Source of the DNA: JALYOK01 sp963840785
Lineage (GTDB): Bacteria > Pseudomonadota > Gammaproteobacteria > Burkholderiales > JALYOK01
NCBI GenBank assembly: GCA_963840785.1
Contig: CAWJAF010000013.1
Location: 248,001 to 312,000 of the forward strand
Length of the DNA stretch: 64,000 bases
Reading direction: 5' to 3'
Shown: piece by piece, positions 16,784 to 27,081 of the stretch
How positions within the stretch are numbered: the first letter of the stretch is position 1
How the letters are laid out: each line of letters begins with the position of its first letter
Position numbers and translations under genes: made by a program
The notes under the pieces: generated by a model
Seen by the model: only the letters and a program-made list of their open reading frames with translations
Databases searched by the model: none
What the model was told of the DNA's origin: nothing

Positions 16784-16859
16784 AAGTGAGTTGTGTAATT
16801 GGGGAGGCCAATGTTGACCGATACAAATTTGAATTAGAAATTGGGAGCCTATCAATAGC

Positions 16860-19303
16860 ATGAAGAAAATGAATTTAGTAATGGTGGGCAACGGCATGGC
16901 GGGGGTTCGCACGCTCGAAGAATTGCTAAAGATTGCGCCGGATCAATACGACATTACGGTGTTCGGCGCCGAGCCGTACGCGAATTACAATCGCATCTTG
17001 CTATCGCCGGTTCTCGCGGGCGAACAAACGATTAAAGACATCATGTTCAATGATGTCGATTGGTATGAAGCGAACAACATCACGCTGCATCTCGGCAAAA
17101 AAATCGCGCGCATCGATCGCGTGAATCGCATAGTGATCGCCGAGGATGGCACGACCGCGCCTTACGATCGTTTGTTGCTCGCCACCGGTTCGAATCCGTT
17201 CATGTTGCCCGTGCCCGGGCGCGATCTGCACAACGTGATCAGCTATCGCGACATTCACGACACCAATCGCATGATCGAGGTGTCGGCAAAAGCAAAACAT
17301 GCCATCGTCATCGGCGGAGGATTGCTTGGCTTGGAAGCGGCGAACGGCTTGATGCTGCGCGGCATGGACGTGACGGTGGTGCATCTGATGCCTTGGTTGA
17401 TGGAACGTCAGCTCGATAAATCTGCCGGCAAGTTGTTGCAGCAATCGCTGGAGCAGCGCGGCCTCAAATTCATGTTGGAAACGCAAACCGAAGCGATTAT
17501 CGGCGACGATAAGCGGCGCGGTGCGCGCCATTCGCTTTAAAGACGGTACGGAATTACCCGCCGAACTGGTGGTGATGGCGGTTGGCATTCGCCCCAATAC
17601 TGAGCTCGCGGAAGCGGCCGGGCTGCATTGCAATCGTGGCATTGTCGTCAACGATACGATGCAAACCTTACGATCCGCGCATTTATGCCGTCGGCGAATG
17701 CGTCAATCATCGCGGCATCGCCTACGGCTTGGTCGCGCCGCTGTTTGAAATGGCGAAAGTCGCGGCGAATCATTTGGCGTTGATGGGCATCGGCCGCTAT
17801 TCCGGCTCGGTCACCTCGACCAAACTAAAAGTCACCGGCATCGATTTATTTTCCGCCGGCGAATTCAACGGCGGCGACGATACCGAAGAAATCTTGTTGA
17901 CCGATACCGTCGGCGGCGTCTACAAAAAATTGGTGATTCGTAACGATGTCCTGATCGGCGGCGTGTTATACGGCGATACCGTCGACGGCGCGTGGTATTT
18001 CAAACTGATTCGAGAAGGCAAAAAAATCAACGAAATTCGCGATCACTTGATGTTCGGCGAAAGCAATCTTGGCGACACCGGCCATCTCGGTCAAAACAAA
18101 GCGGTCGCCATGACCGACGAAATGGAAGTGTGCGGCTGCAACGGCGTGTGCAAAGGTGCGATCGTCAAAGCGATTAAAGAGAAAGGCTTATTCACGCTCG
18201 ATGAGGTGCGCAAGCACACTAAGGCGTCTTCGTCTTGCGGTTCATGTACGGGTTTGGTCGAGCAGCTATTGATGTTCGTCGCCGGTGGTGATTATTCTGC
18301 GCGCACCAAAAACAAAAGCGATGTGCGGTTGCACCGAACACACTCACGCTGAAGTACGCCAAGCGATTCGCGCCGAACATTTGACATCGATTGCGCAAAC
18401 CATGCAGATGCTCAATTGGCATACGCCGAACGGTTGCGCCAGTTGCCGTCCGGCGCTGAATTATTATTTGATCTCCACCTGGCCGCACGAGGCGCAAGAC
18501 GATCCGCAATCGCGCTACATCAACGAACGTGCTCACGCCAATATTCAAAAGAATGGCACGTTCTCTGTCATTCCGCGCATGTGGGGTGGAACCACTAATT
18601 CGTCGGAATTGCGCCGCATCGCCGACGTGGTCGATAAATACAAAATTCCCGCCGTTAAAGTGACCGGCGGCCAGCGACTCGATTTGCTCGGCATAAAGAA
18701 AGAAGATTTGCCGGATGTGTGGCGCGATTTGGATATGCCATCCGGCCACGCTTACGCGAAAGCGTTGCGCACCGTGAAGACTTGCGTCGGTTCTGAGTGG
18801 TGCCGTTTCGGCGTGCAGGATTCGACCAATATGGGCATCGATCTCGAGCGCGAGTTATGGCGCATGTACGCGCCGCACAAAGTGAAACTTGCGGTGTCCG
18901 GTTGCCCGCGAAATTGTGCCGAATCGGGCATTAAAGATGTCGGCGTCATCGGTGTGGAATCGGGATGGGAAATTTACGTTGCCGGCAACGGCGGCATCAA
19001 GACCGAAGTTGCGCAATTTTTCGTCAAAGTAAAAACCCGCGAAGAAGTGTTGGAATATGCCAGCGCGTTTTTGCAGCTTTATCGCGAAGAAGGATTTTAT
19101 TTCGAACGCACCGTTCACTTTGTTTCAAGTGTGGGTTTGGAATACTGCAAAGCGAAAGTCGTCGACGATGCGGAGAATCGCAAAGCACTTTACGAGCGTT
19201 TGCAATTTTCGTTGCATGGGCGAACCGGATCCGTGGAAAGCCGATGGACAGAAGCGCCATGGCGTCACGCCGACGGCGCGAATTCGAAGCGTTGGCGGTG
19301 TAA
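16860..19303 (+). CDS. nirB: Assimilatory nitrite reductase [NAD(P)H] large subunit, frameshifted
   Basis: NirB takes electrons from NAD(P)H and reduces nitrite to ammonium at a siroheme-4Fe4S centre. In order the sequence shows an FAD/NAD domain (VGNGMAGVRTLEELLK; second NAD site IVIGGGLLGLEAANGLML), a BFD-like 2Fe-2S domain (CGCNGVCKGAIVKAI, then SSCGSCTGLVEQLL) and the siroheme part with the cluster cysteines in TCVGSEWCRFG and SGCPRNCAESG. Indels break the frame near 17515, near 17670 (one extra T in ACCTTACGATCC), near 18310 and near 19215-19280. The corrected end reads TAREFEALAV then TAA at 19301. Stop and nirD start are 2 bases apart. Confidence 0.88.
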
Positions 19304-19305
19304 TC

Positions 19306-19666
19306 ATGAAAAATAACTTGGTCAAAATGTGTTTGCTCGAAGAAATTCCGGTCCTGGGTGCGCGGGTGGTGCGACGCGCGACGAAGGCGATATCGCGGTG
19401 TTTCGTACCAGCGAAAGCGAAGTATTCGCGCTTGCGTGATAACTGTCCGCACAAAGGCGGTCCGTTATCGCAAGGTATCGTTTTCGGCAAACGCGTCGCC
19501 TGTCCGCTGCACAATTGGGTAATCAATCTGGACAGCGGCAGAGCCGTGGAGCCGGATGTAGGCTGCGCCACGCGCTATCCGTGCAAAGTGGAAAGCGGCA
19601 TGGTATTCCTCGATCCGACGCCGCAGAAAAAATTGCTGCCGCGCGACAGCCAAGAAAGCGGCCTAG
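19306..19666 (+). CDS. nirD: Nitrite reductase [NAD(P)H] small subunit, Rieske-type, frameshifted
   Basis: NirD is a Rieske-fold partner of NirB. It starts MKNNLVKMCLLEEIPVLGAR; the Rieske cluster motifs are in DNCPHKGGPLSQG and ACPLHNWVINL. Between about 19378 and 19432 the frame leaves and returns, so about 18 residues read wrongly; in the other frame the expected GDIAVFRTSESEVFALR is found. After the Rieske part the given frame overruns into nasA; dropping one A from the run near 19628 gives a TAG at 19664-19666, 3 bases before nasA, which I take as the true end. It belongs to the nirB-nirD-nasA-cobA operon. Confidence 0.8.
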
Positions 19667-19669
19667 CGA

Positions 19670-22419
19670 ATGGCAACTACCAAGGCGACTTGCCCGTACT
19701 GCGGCGTGGGTTGCGGCGTTTTGATCGAAAGCGACGGGGCGCAGATCACCGCCGTGAAAGGCGATCCCGATCATCCGGCGAATTTCGGTCGTTTATGCAG
19801 CAAGGGTTCGACGTTGCACTTAAGCGCGAAGCCCGACGGCCGCGCGCTGTTTCCTGAAGTGCGCCGATCGCGCACGGCGCCACGCCAACGCGAATCTTGG
19901 GATGCAACGCGTCGTTTCTCGCGCAGCGATTTGCCGATTGCATCAAAGAGCACGGCCCGGATTCGGTAGGCTTTTACATTTCCGGGCAATTGCTCACCGA
20001 GGACTATTATGTCTTCAACAAACTCGCCAAGGGTTTGATCGGCACGAACAACGTCGATACCAATTCGCGCTTGTGCATGTCCTCGGCCGTCGCTGGCTAC
20101 AAGCTCACGCTCGGCGCCGATGCGCCGCCGGCGTGTTACGAAGATATCGATTTCGCCGACTTGATCTTCATCGCCGGTTCCAACACCGCCTATGCCCACC
20201 CGATTTTGTTTCGCCGCATCGAAGCGGCAAAAGAGAAACGCCCCGATCTGAAAATTATCGTCGTCGATCCGCGTCGCACCGATACCGCCGCGTTCGCCGA
20301 TTTGCATTTGCCGATTTTGCCGGGGACCGATGTCGCGCTTATTCAACGGCCTGTTGCATTTACTGTTGTGGGATGGCCTGGTCGATCAAAATTTCATCGC
20401 CGCACACACCGAAGGTTTCGATGCGCTGAAGCAAACCGTGCGCGACTATCATCCGAAATTAGTCGCCGAAACCTGCGGCATCGCCGAGGCTGATTTGGCG
20501 CTCGCAGCGAAATGGTTTGGCGAGTCGCCGGCCGTGTTATCGCTGTATTGCCAAGGATTGAATCAATCGAGCTCGCGGCACGGAGAAAAATGCAGCGTTG
20601 ATTAATCTTCATCTTGCCACCGGAAAAATCGGCAAACCGGGCTCCGGCCCATTCTCGTTAACCGGCCAGCCCAATGCCATGGGCGGCCGCGAAGTCGGCG
20701 GCATGGCGAATTTGTTGTCGGCCCATCGCGATATGGCCAACGCCGAACATCGCGCCGAAGTTGCTGCGTTGTGGGGATATACGCCGATGTACCGAGCAAG
20801 CCAGGAAAAACGGCCGTCGAAATGTTTGATGCGGTCGCGAGCCGGCGAGATCAAGATGCTGTGGATTGCGTGTACCAATCCGGCGCAATCGATGCCCGAT
20901 CAAGCGAAGATTCGTAAAGCGCTGGAAACCGCGGAACTCGTGATCGTGCAAGAGGCCTACGTCGACACGGAAACGGCCGCTTATGCCGACGTAATTTTGC
21001 CCGCGGCGACCTGGGGTGAGAAAGAAGGGACCGTTACCAATTCCGAACGACGCATCACGCGATTCAATGCAGCGATTTCTGCGCCCGGGGAAGCGCGCGC
21101 CGATTGGCGCATCATCGTTGACTTCGCGCGCGGCTTAGAAAAATTACTGCGGCCCGGTGCGCCGACGTTGTTTCCCTATGTCAATGCCGAAGACGATTTT
21201 CAACGAGCATCGCGAATCGACACGTGGGCGCGATCTTAGATATCACCGGACTGTCCTACGAAATTTCTGCGAAACGTCGCGGCCCGCAGCAATGGCCGTT
21301 TCCTGAGCGAGCGAGGCGAAGGCACAGGCGCGGCTTTACGCCGATGGCATATTTCCGACACCTTCGGGAAAAGCAAAATTTTTCAATGCGACATACAAAG
21401 CGGTTGCCGAGGCCGCCACCGCCCAATATCCGCTGCGTTTGAATACCGGGCGTCTGCGCGATCAATGGCATGGCATGAGCCGTACCGGCAAAGTCGCGCG
21501 ATTGTATGAGCATGCGCCGACGCCGATGCTGTACGATGACAAAAGTCGATATGGCCAAGCGCGGTTTGCTGGAAGGGGCTTGGTTCGCGTGCGCTCGCGG
21601 CGCGGCGAAGTCGTGTTGCCGGTCGGTGTCGGCGAGGATCTGCGCGGCGGGCAAGTATTTCTACCAATGCATTGGGGCAGCCATTTGATGGCGGGACTGG
21701 GCATTAACGCGCTGACCTTGCCGACATTCGATCCTTATTCGAAACAGCCGGAGTTGAAAAATGCCGCTGTACAGGTGGAAAAAATTGAATTGCCGTGGCG
21801 ATTTGTCGCGATGGCGATCGGTGAACGACGGAACAAACCGGCACGGCATTAGCGACGTTTGCGGCAATTGCGCAAGTCACCTGAGCGCGTTCGAATATGC
21901 ATCGGTCGGACTATTCGGACACAGTCAGGAAAACGTGATTTTGCGCGCGGCCGCAAGCGTGCCGTTGTCGGCAGAATTTTGTCGCGCAAATCGATCGCAT
22001 TTTAGGGTTGGATGAAACCGAGGATGTGCTGCATTATGAAGACAAACGCCGTGAAGTCGGGCGCAAAATGCGCATCAAAGACGGCAAGCTTGCGGCGGTG
22101 CGTTTATCCGGCGATGTTGCGGCGAAAGATTGGCTGCAAGATTGGCTTGCGCAAGGCATGTCCGTTTCGCATCTCACTCGCGTGTTGCTCGCGCCAAGCG
22201 TGAAACCGCCGCAGGGTTTCGTGCCGCGAGGACGCGTGATTTGTAATTGCTTGAATATTTCCGAAGTCGAAATTATGAACCATTTGAAGACAATTCCGCT
22301 TCGAGGCGGAAAACAAGTTTGGCGCGTTGCAAAGCGCGCTGAAGTGCGGAACCGAATGTGGTTCCTGCGTGCCCGAATTGCGCCGTATCGTTCAAGCAGA
22401 AATTCTGGAGGCCGCATGA
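19670..22419 (+). CDS. nasA: Assimilatory nitrate reductase catalytic subunit with C-terminal 2Fe-2S domain, frameshifted
   Basis: A molybdopterin enzyme that reduces nitrate to nitrite in the cytoplasm. The start MATTKATCPYCGVGCGVLIE gives the N-terminal 4Fe-4S motif (with CSKGSTLHL). Molybdopterin parts include NSRLCMSSAVAGYK, IFIAGSNTAYAHPI and IACTNPAQSMPDQAKIRK; the dinucleotide-binding part includes LRDQWHGMSRTG. The C-terminus carries a BFD-like 2Fe-2S domain (ICNCLNISE and, in another frame, CGTECGSCVPELRRIV), as in many NasA proteins. At least eight indels split the 2.75 kb. In the correct last frame it ends ILEAA then TGA at 22417-22419, overlapping the cobA ATG (ATGA). Confidence 0.88.
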
Positions 22420-23195
22420 GCCTTACATGCGGCAAAGTATTTCTCGTCGGTGCCGGGCCAGGCGATCCAGAATTATTGACACTCAAGGCGGTGCGCGCGA
22501 TTGCGCAGGCGGATGTGCTGTTGGTCGATGATTTGGTGAATCCCTTGATATTGGAACATGCGCGTCGCGACGCGCGCATTGTGCAGGTTGGCAAGCGTGG
22601 TGGCTGCCAATCGACGCCGCAGCAATTCATAGAGCGATTAATGGTGTCGGAAGCGCTTGCGGGAAATATCGTTGTGCGATTAAAAGGCGGCGATCCGTTT
22701 ATGTTCGGCCGCGGTGGTGAAGAGACCGCCGCATTACAAGCCGCCCATGTCGATTTCGAAGTATTGAACGGCATCACCGCCGGTCTCGCCGCACCGACAT
22801 CCATCGGCGTGCCGCTTACCCATCGCGCGTTTTGCCACGGCGTCGCGTTCATTACAGGACACTGTAACTCAGAGGCGTCTTTGTCTTGGCAGCCGTTGCT
22901 CGCGTCTGGATTGACCCTCGTTATTTACATGGGGATTGCCAACGTTTCGGAGATCGTGTCTGACCTGAATGCTGGCGGTACCTACGCGAGCATGCCGGTC
23001 GCCGTCATTCAAGATGCCACGCTGCCGAGTCAAAGGGCGTTGATTTCTACACTGGCAACCGTTTTCGCGGACATTGCAAACTATGGTTTTGCGAGCCCAA
23101 GCATCATTGTCGTTGGCAGAGTTGTCACGCTAAATCACGCCATGGAGATTGCAATCAATACGGATCAAGTCTCCAACTATGCCGTGCATGCCTAA
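22416..23195 (+). CDS. cobA: Uroporphyrinogen-III C-methyltransferase
   Basis: It methylates uroporphyrinogen III twice with SAM to give precorrin-2, the route to the siroheme needed by NirB. About 259 residues from the ATG at 22416, supported by CTGGAGG upstream and by the ATGA overlap with nasA. Motifs: VFLVGAGPGDPELLTLKAVR (SAM-binding), VLLVDDLVNP, VRLKGGDPFMFGRGGEE and GITAGLAAPTSIGVPLTHR. It lacks the N-terminal CysG oxidase/ferrochelatase part, so precorrin-2 must be converted elsewhere. The gene itself is free of frameshifts. It is the last gene of the nitrate operon. Confidence 0.93.
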   Translation: MSLTCGKVFLVGAGPGDPELLTLKAVRAIAQADVLLVDDLVNPLILEHARRDARIVQVGKRGGCQSTPQQFIERLMVSEALAGNIVVRLKGGDPFMFGRGGEETAALQAAHVDFEVLNGITAGLAAPTSIGVPLTHRAFCHGVAFITGHCNSEASLSWQPLLASGLTLVIYMGIANVSEIVSDLNAGGTYASMPVAVIQDATLPSQRALISTLATVFADIANYGFASPSIIVVGRVVTLNHAMEIAINTDQVSNYAVHA

Positions 23196-23258
23196 TTGCG
23201 CAGGGAAATATTTCCATCTCGCGCTATGGCTCGGAGGCCAACTAGGACTAGCTCAGCG

Positions 23259-24953
23259 CTACGTAAAGATTCCCTCAAACCCATCGTGAACCAACACTTC
23301 TACCAGCGTCGGACCATTGGTTTCGTAGGCGTTACGTAGCGCGGAATCGATTGCACCGGGTTCGGTGACACGTTGCGCCGGAACACCCATTGACTGCGCG
23401 AGATTCACAAAGTCGATACGCGGATCGCGCATATCCATCGCAATAAATTTCGCTTCTTTTTGATAGGGCATCACGCGTTCTTTCAAGATGCGATAGCTCG
23501 CGTTATTCGCAATGATGTAGGTAATCGGTAGCTTCAGATGTGCGGCGGTCCACAGCGCTTGGATGCTGTACATCGCGCTGCCGTCGCCGACAATGGCGAC
23601 GACGCGCCGCTGCGGTTGCGCCAATTGAATGCCGATTGCACCCGCCATCGCAAAGCCAATGCCTCCGCTAGCTAGCCCATAAAAATCCCGCGCGCCGCGA
23701 ATTGGCAAAAAACTTAGCAATGACGCCGCTGAGGTTAACGCCTCTTCGACGACAATCGCATTGCTCGGTAAACCGGCGACGATTCTGGACATCAAGTATT
23801 TCGGATCGATTGGTTTTGCCGCTGTCGCGTTGGACACTTCTTGTATTAAGCGATCGCGCTGCACGGTCCAATTGTTCGCTGCAATGGCGCGCAAATTCTG
23901 TGCTGCATTGTCGCGCTGAGCTGCGGTCAACCGTTTTTGCAACACGGTCAGAAGGGCGCTGAGTGTTTCTTTTACGTTCGCGTTGATCGCAATTTCCGCC
24001 GCGTAGCTCTTACCCAGCTCCCAGGAACGCTCGCCGATTTGCACAATGGGCATGCCGTCCGGCAAAGGATCGATCGGACTATAAATCGACATGCGCAGCA
24101 TGTCGGTGCCGAGGAGAATCAGTAAATCGAACGGCTCAAGAGCGGCGCGTACCTGGCGCTGATTGCGCGTCAGCGAACCGAGGCTCGCCGGGTGCTCGGA
24201 CAAGCACTGCGCGTTATATGGCACGGTTTGCTGATACATACCGGCGCCGAGTATTTCCGCCAACTGGGCGACTTCGGCCAACGCGTCGTGCACGCTTACT
24301 TCGTGCCCGCTGACGATCACCGGGCGCCGGGCCAGTAACAAACGATCGGCGAGCCGCTGCAACGCCGCATCGCTCGGGCGCGTGGCCGCATCGACACGAG
24401 TCCGTTTGCCTAAATTTAACGCCGCTTCAGCGTTGAGAATATCGCCGGGTAGTGAGATAAACACCGGCCCGGTTGGCGGCGTCAACGCAACCTTTGCGGC
24501 GCGACGCACGATCTGCGGCAAATCTTCCAAACGAGTGACTTCGACCGCCCACTTCACCAGCGGTTCGGCGAGCGGCACCAGCGGCGCGTAAAGCATTGGC
24601 TCATTCAAGCTATGGCCTTGCTCGTGTTGCCCCGCGGTAAGAATGATCGGCGAGCCGTACCATTTTGCGTTGAACAAGGAACCCATCGCGTTACCCAATC
24701 CGGGCGCAACATGGACGTTAGCGGCCGTTAATCGATTCGACGCGCGCGCGTATCCATCGGCCATCGCCACCACGATCGATTCCTGCAAGCCCAGCACATA
24801 TTGCAGATCAGGATGATCATGCAGCGCCGCCATAATCGGCAACTCCGTCGAGCCGGGATTGCCAAACAGATAATCGATGCCTTCATCTTCAAGTAACGAC
24901 AAAAAGGCAGAACGCCCAACAAAGGTTTGCACGTGCTTGGATAGATCGTTCAA
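23259..24953 (-). CDS. Thiamine-diphosphate-dependent enzyme, benzoylformate decarboxylase-like
   Basis: A protein of about 564 residues of the acetolactate synthase / 2-oxoacid decarboxylase superfamily. The N-terminal part has YLFGNPGSTELPI, GLQESIVVAMADGYA (catalytic Glu) and NVHVAPGLGNAMGSLF. The C-terminal ThDP motif is GDGSAMYSIQALWTAA ending in IANNASY. These spacings match benzoylformate decarboxylase best. Its first active-site His (in NVH) and the GNPGS serine are kept, but the second His (H281 of the Pseudomonas enzyme, in FRYHQYDP) aligns with Ser in LRMSIYSP, so the reaction may differ. I chose the TTG at 24953, 6 bases after GAGAA; the frame is open to 25070. It is monocistronic. 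Confidence 0.75.
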   Translation of the reverse strand: MNDLSKHVQTFVGRSAFLSLLEDEGIDYLFGNPGSTELPIMAALHDHPDLQYVLGLQESIVVAMADGYARASNRLTAANVHVAPGLGNAMGSLFNAKWYGSPIILTAGQHEQGHSLNEPMLYAPLVPLAEPLVKWAVEVTRLEDLPQIVRRAAKVALTPPTGPVFISLPGDILNAEAALNLGKRTRVDAATRPSDAALQRLADRLLLARRPVIVSGHEVSVHDALAEVAQLAEILGAGMYQQTVPYNAQCLSEHPASLGSLTRNQRQVRAALEPFDLLILLGTDMLRMSIYSPIDPLPDGMPIVQIGERSWELGKSYAAEIAINANVKETLSALLTVLQKRLTAAQRDNAAQNLRAIAANNWTVQRDRLIQEVSNATAAKPIDPKYLMSRIVAGLPSNAIVVEEALTSAASLLSFLPIRGARDFYGLASGGIGFAMAGAIGIQLAQPQRRVVAIVGDGSAMYSIQALWTAAHLKLPITYIIANNASYRILKERVMPYQKEAKFIAMDMRDPRIDFVNLAQSMGVPAQRVTEPGAIDSALRNAYETNGPTLVEVLVHDGFEGIFT

Positions 24954-25226
24954 TTGAATTCTCGCTGGTGGTTTTTGCCAAGACGCTATGTTAGTGATAG
25001 CCCGAGCGCGCGTCGAGTATGCTTTGCAATTTTTTGGGCGATGATACATACCATGCGCCAGAAGGCGCATGGATGCTGGATCACAGGCCGCGCATCGCTA
25101 GAAGGCAAGCAGGGCGCGGCTCGTGGCCGGCCTTGTTTGGGTGACGATAAGCGTACGCATCCCTACAGCCGCGTCGATGAGAGGGAGAAATGCCTCGATT
25201 GCGAGTGGACAACCTCGCCGCGCAAG

Positions 25227-25534
25227 CAAACCCACTACAGCGCAGCAAAAGCAGGGACGACGATGGTGATGAAAGAGCTCGCGCGCGCCTACGGCGCCCA
25301 CGGCATTCGCGTCAACGCCATCGCACCAGGCGCAATTCCCGGCGTTGGATTTCCCGCCGACCCGGCAACCTTAGTCAATAAATTGCGATGGGACGAGTAG
25401 GCATGCCGGACGATATTGGCAATGCAGCGATAGGTCTGTTAAGCAATCACTTTTCCGCCTTTGTAACGGGAATAACTTTGGTCGTCGACGGCGGATCGGC
25501 GTTGTTCAATTGGATTGCGCCAATACGAGGCTGA
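25227..25534 (+). pseudogene. SDR oxidoreductase, C-terminal remnant with frameshift
   Basis: About 100 residues of a short-chain dehydrogenase remain. The first piece holds the active-site HYSAAKAGTTMVMKELARAY and IRVNAIAPGAIPG. After an indel near 25385 the second piece (ATG 25388) gives GMPDDIGNAAIGLLSNHFSA and the family end GITLVVDGGSALFNW, stopping at TGA 25532. The whole N-terminal NAD-binding half is absent; upstream DNA at about 25066-25140 is dispersed-repeat-like. It cannot make a functional enzyme. Confidence 0.7.
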
Positions 25535-25724
25535 TGCACGGAAATCATAGATTCGAATTTACCGAGCGAATTGTGCTAGTTTGCAGCAAGTTTTTTGCTT
25601 TGCAGTGACGGATGGGCACGTGGCAATCGACCCCTTAGTGCGCATTCAGAAAACCTCGACAGACGTCGGGAGTACAGCGGCTTGCCGACATTCATTTTCT
25701 GCGGAGTTGACGGTCGAGAGAACA

Positions 25725-26933
25725 CTATTTTTCAGTCATCAGCTCACCAAAGAATATCCACTGGTGCCCATCGAAGCGCTGAAATTGCATCGCCTCGATC
25801 GGCCGATAATCAGTTGGACTGGTGTTAATCGTGATTCCTGGCACCAACAACGGCAAGCGTACATCGTGCAAACTCTGCGCTTGCCGCATCACGTTCTCGC
25901 GGGTCAGATCATCACCACATTGCTTCAGCACCTGGATCAACAAATGCGCCTGCGTATAGCCGTAATCGATGCAGCCGTCGTTGATATTGCCTTCGGGATA
26001 AAACTTTGCTTTCCAGGCGTGGTATTGTTTTACATCTTCATCATTGCGCATCACCGGATCCGTAACGGTCTTGGCGAAATACGCGGAGATCAGCCCCTTC
26101 GATTTTTCAAGCCCGGCCATTTCCAATACGTTGAGCCCGGAGCCCGAATAAGATATGAGATGCAGCGGATGCCAGCCCATGTCATGGATCCTGCGGATCG
26201 CTAGTGCGGCGAACTTCGCCGACACCATGCTGATCACGGTATCGGCGCCCGCGCCCTTTAGTGAGATGATCTGTGAATCCACTGTGGGGTCGGTTAAAAG
26301 GTAACTCGCTTCGGCAACAATCATTTTAGAAGCTCGATCTCCCAATTCGAGTTTGACGCCGTCCAACCCTTCTCGGCCCATGTCGTTGTTTTCCCACAGG
26401 ATGCCGATCTTTGCGTTTGGGCGCTCTTTCAGAATAAACCGTGCGTACATTTGGCCCTCGAACTCAGAAGGGGGTAACCAACCCATCGTCCAAGGATGTT
26501 TAACGGGTTGATGGAATTTCCTCGCCGCGCCAGTGGGAAACAGGAACGGCACTTTCTTTCTATCGACGTAGTCGAGAATGGATAGCGCACCCGGTCCGAG
26601 CACGCCAAACAAGAGTAGGACGTTGTCTCGCTCGACCAATCGACGTACTTGTTCGACCGTCTTCGGCGGCGTCATTTCATCATCGAGACTAATGAGATTG
26701 ATTTTTCGCCCGCTAATGCCGCCTTGATCATTGATCGATTTGAAGACTCGCTGGTGTGAAATGCCGCACGTTGCGTATGCCGATGCGGGACCACCATAGG
26801 GCATGGTCTGGCCGATCTTGATTTCGGTGTCAGTGACGCCGGGGCCATATTTCTTTCCATCAGCGCGAACCCCAATGGAGTGGCCAACGGCTGCGATGAA
26901 CACGAGCGGAACTATCGATCGTATGCGAAACAT
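25725..26933 (-). CDS. ABC transporter substrate-binding protein, branched-chain amino acid (LivK) type
   Basis: A 402-residue periplasmic binding protein with a signal peptide (RIRSIVPLVFIAAVGHSIGV, cleavage near RADG). The mature part shows the type I fold of the Leu/Ile/Val family: GVTDTEIKIGQTMPYGGPAS, INDQGGISGRKINLISLDDE, VRRLVERDNVLLLFGVLG, then GYTQAHLLIQVLKQ. Members in such settings often bind aromatic or other carboxylates, so the ligand is open. No permease or ATPase genes lie next to it. It is divergent from the large regulator at 27082 across 148 bases, which suggests it may be that regulator's target. Confidence 0.85.
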   Translation of the reverse strand: MFRIRSIVPLVFIAAVGHSIGVRADGKKYGPGVTDTEIKIGQTMPYGGPASAYATCGISHQRVFKSINDQGGISGRKINLISLDDEMTPPKTVEQVRRLVERDNVLLLFGVLGPGALSILDYVDRKKVPFLFPTGAARKFHQPVKHPWTMGWLPPSEFEGQMYARFILKERPNAKIGILWENNDMGREGLDGVKLELGDRASKMIVAEASYLLTDPTVDSQIISLKGAGADTVISMVSAKFAALAIRRIHDMGWHPLHLISYSGSGLNVLEMAGLEKSKGLISAYFAKTVTDPVMRNDEDVKQYHAWKAKFYPEGNINDGCIDYGYTQAHLLIQVLKQCGDDLTRENVMRQAQSLHDVRLPLLVPGITINTSPTDYRPIEAMQFQRFDGHQWIFFGELMTEK

Positions 26934-27081
26934 GGATTCCCCCCGACAAACGTCTACGATAATGTCGCAGGTTTGACTATGAAGGTAAAGAACTTACATG
27001 GATTTTCATTCATGATTGCCTTGTAGCGTTGTCTCGAGAGTTGCGGCACTATAGCTGGAACTGATAGCGCCAAGGGGTAAT

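Larger units (their letters stand above)
16448..16859. promoter_or_regulatory. Divergent control region of the nitrate assimilation locus
   Basis: The 412 bases between the transporter and nirB hold no gene. They contain a sigma-54-type promoter facing each way and a candidate NtrC site between them, listed separately. The 65-base nirB leader shows no obvious long hairpin. Confidence 0.55.

Noticed and set aside
13394..22419. Reading the split nitrate genes as true pseudogenes
   Set aside because: The pieces keep all catalytic motifs and differ by short indels only; sequence error is the simpler explanation until reads are checked.
25581..26204. 207-codon plus-strand open frame
   Set aside because: Antisense to the LivK-type binding protein, which has a clear signal peptide and fold.
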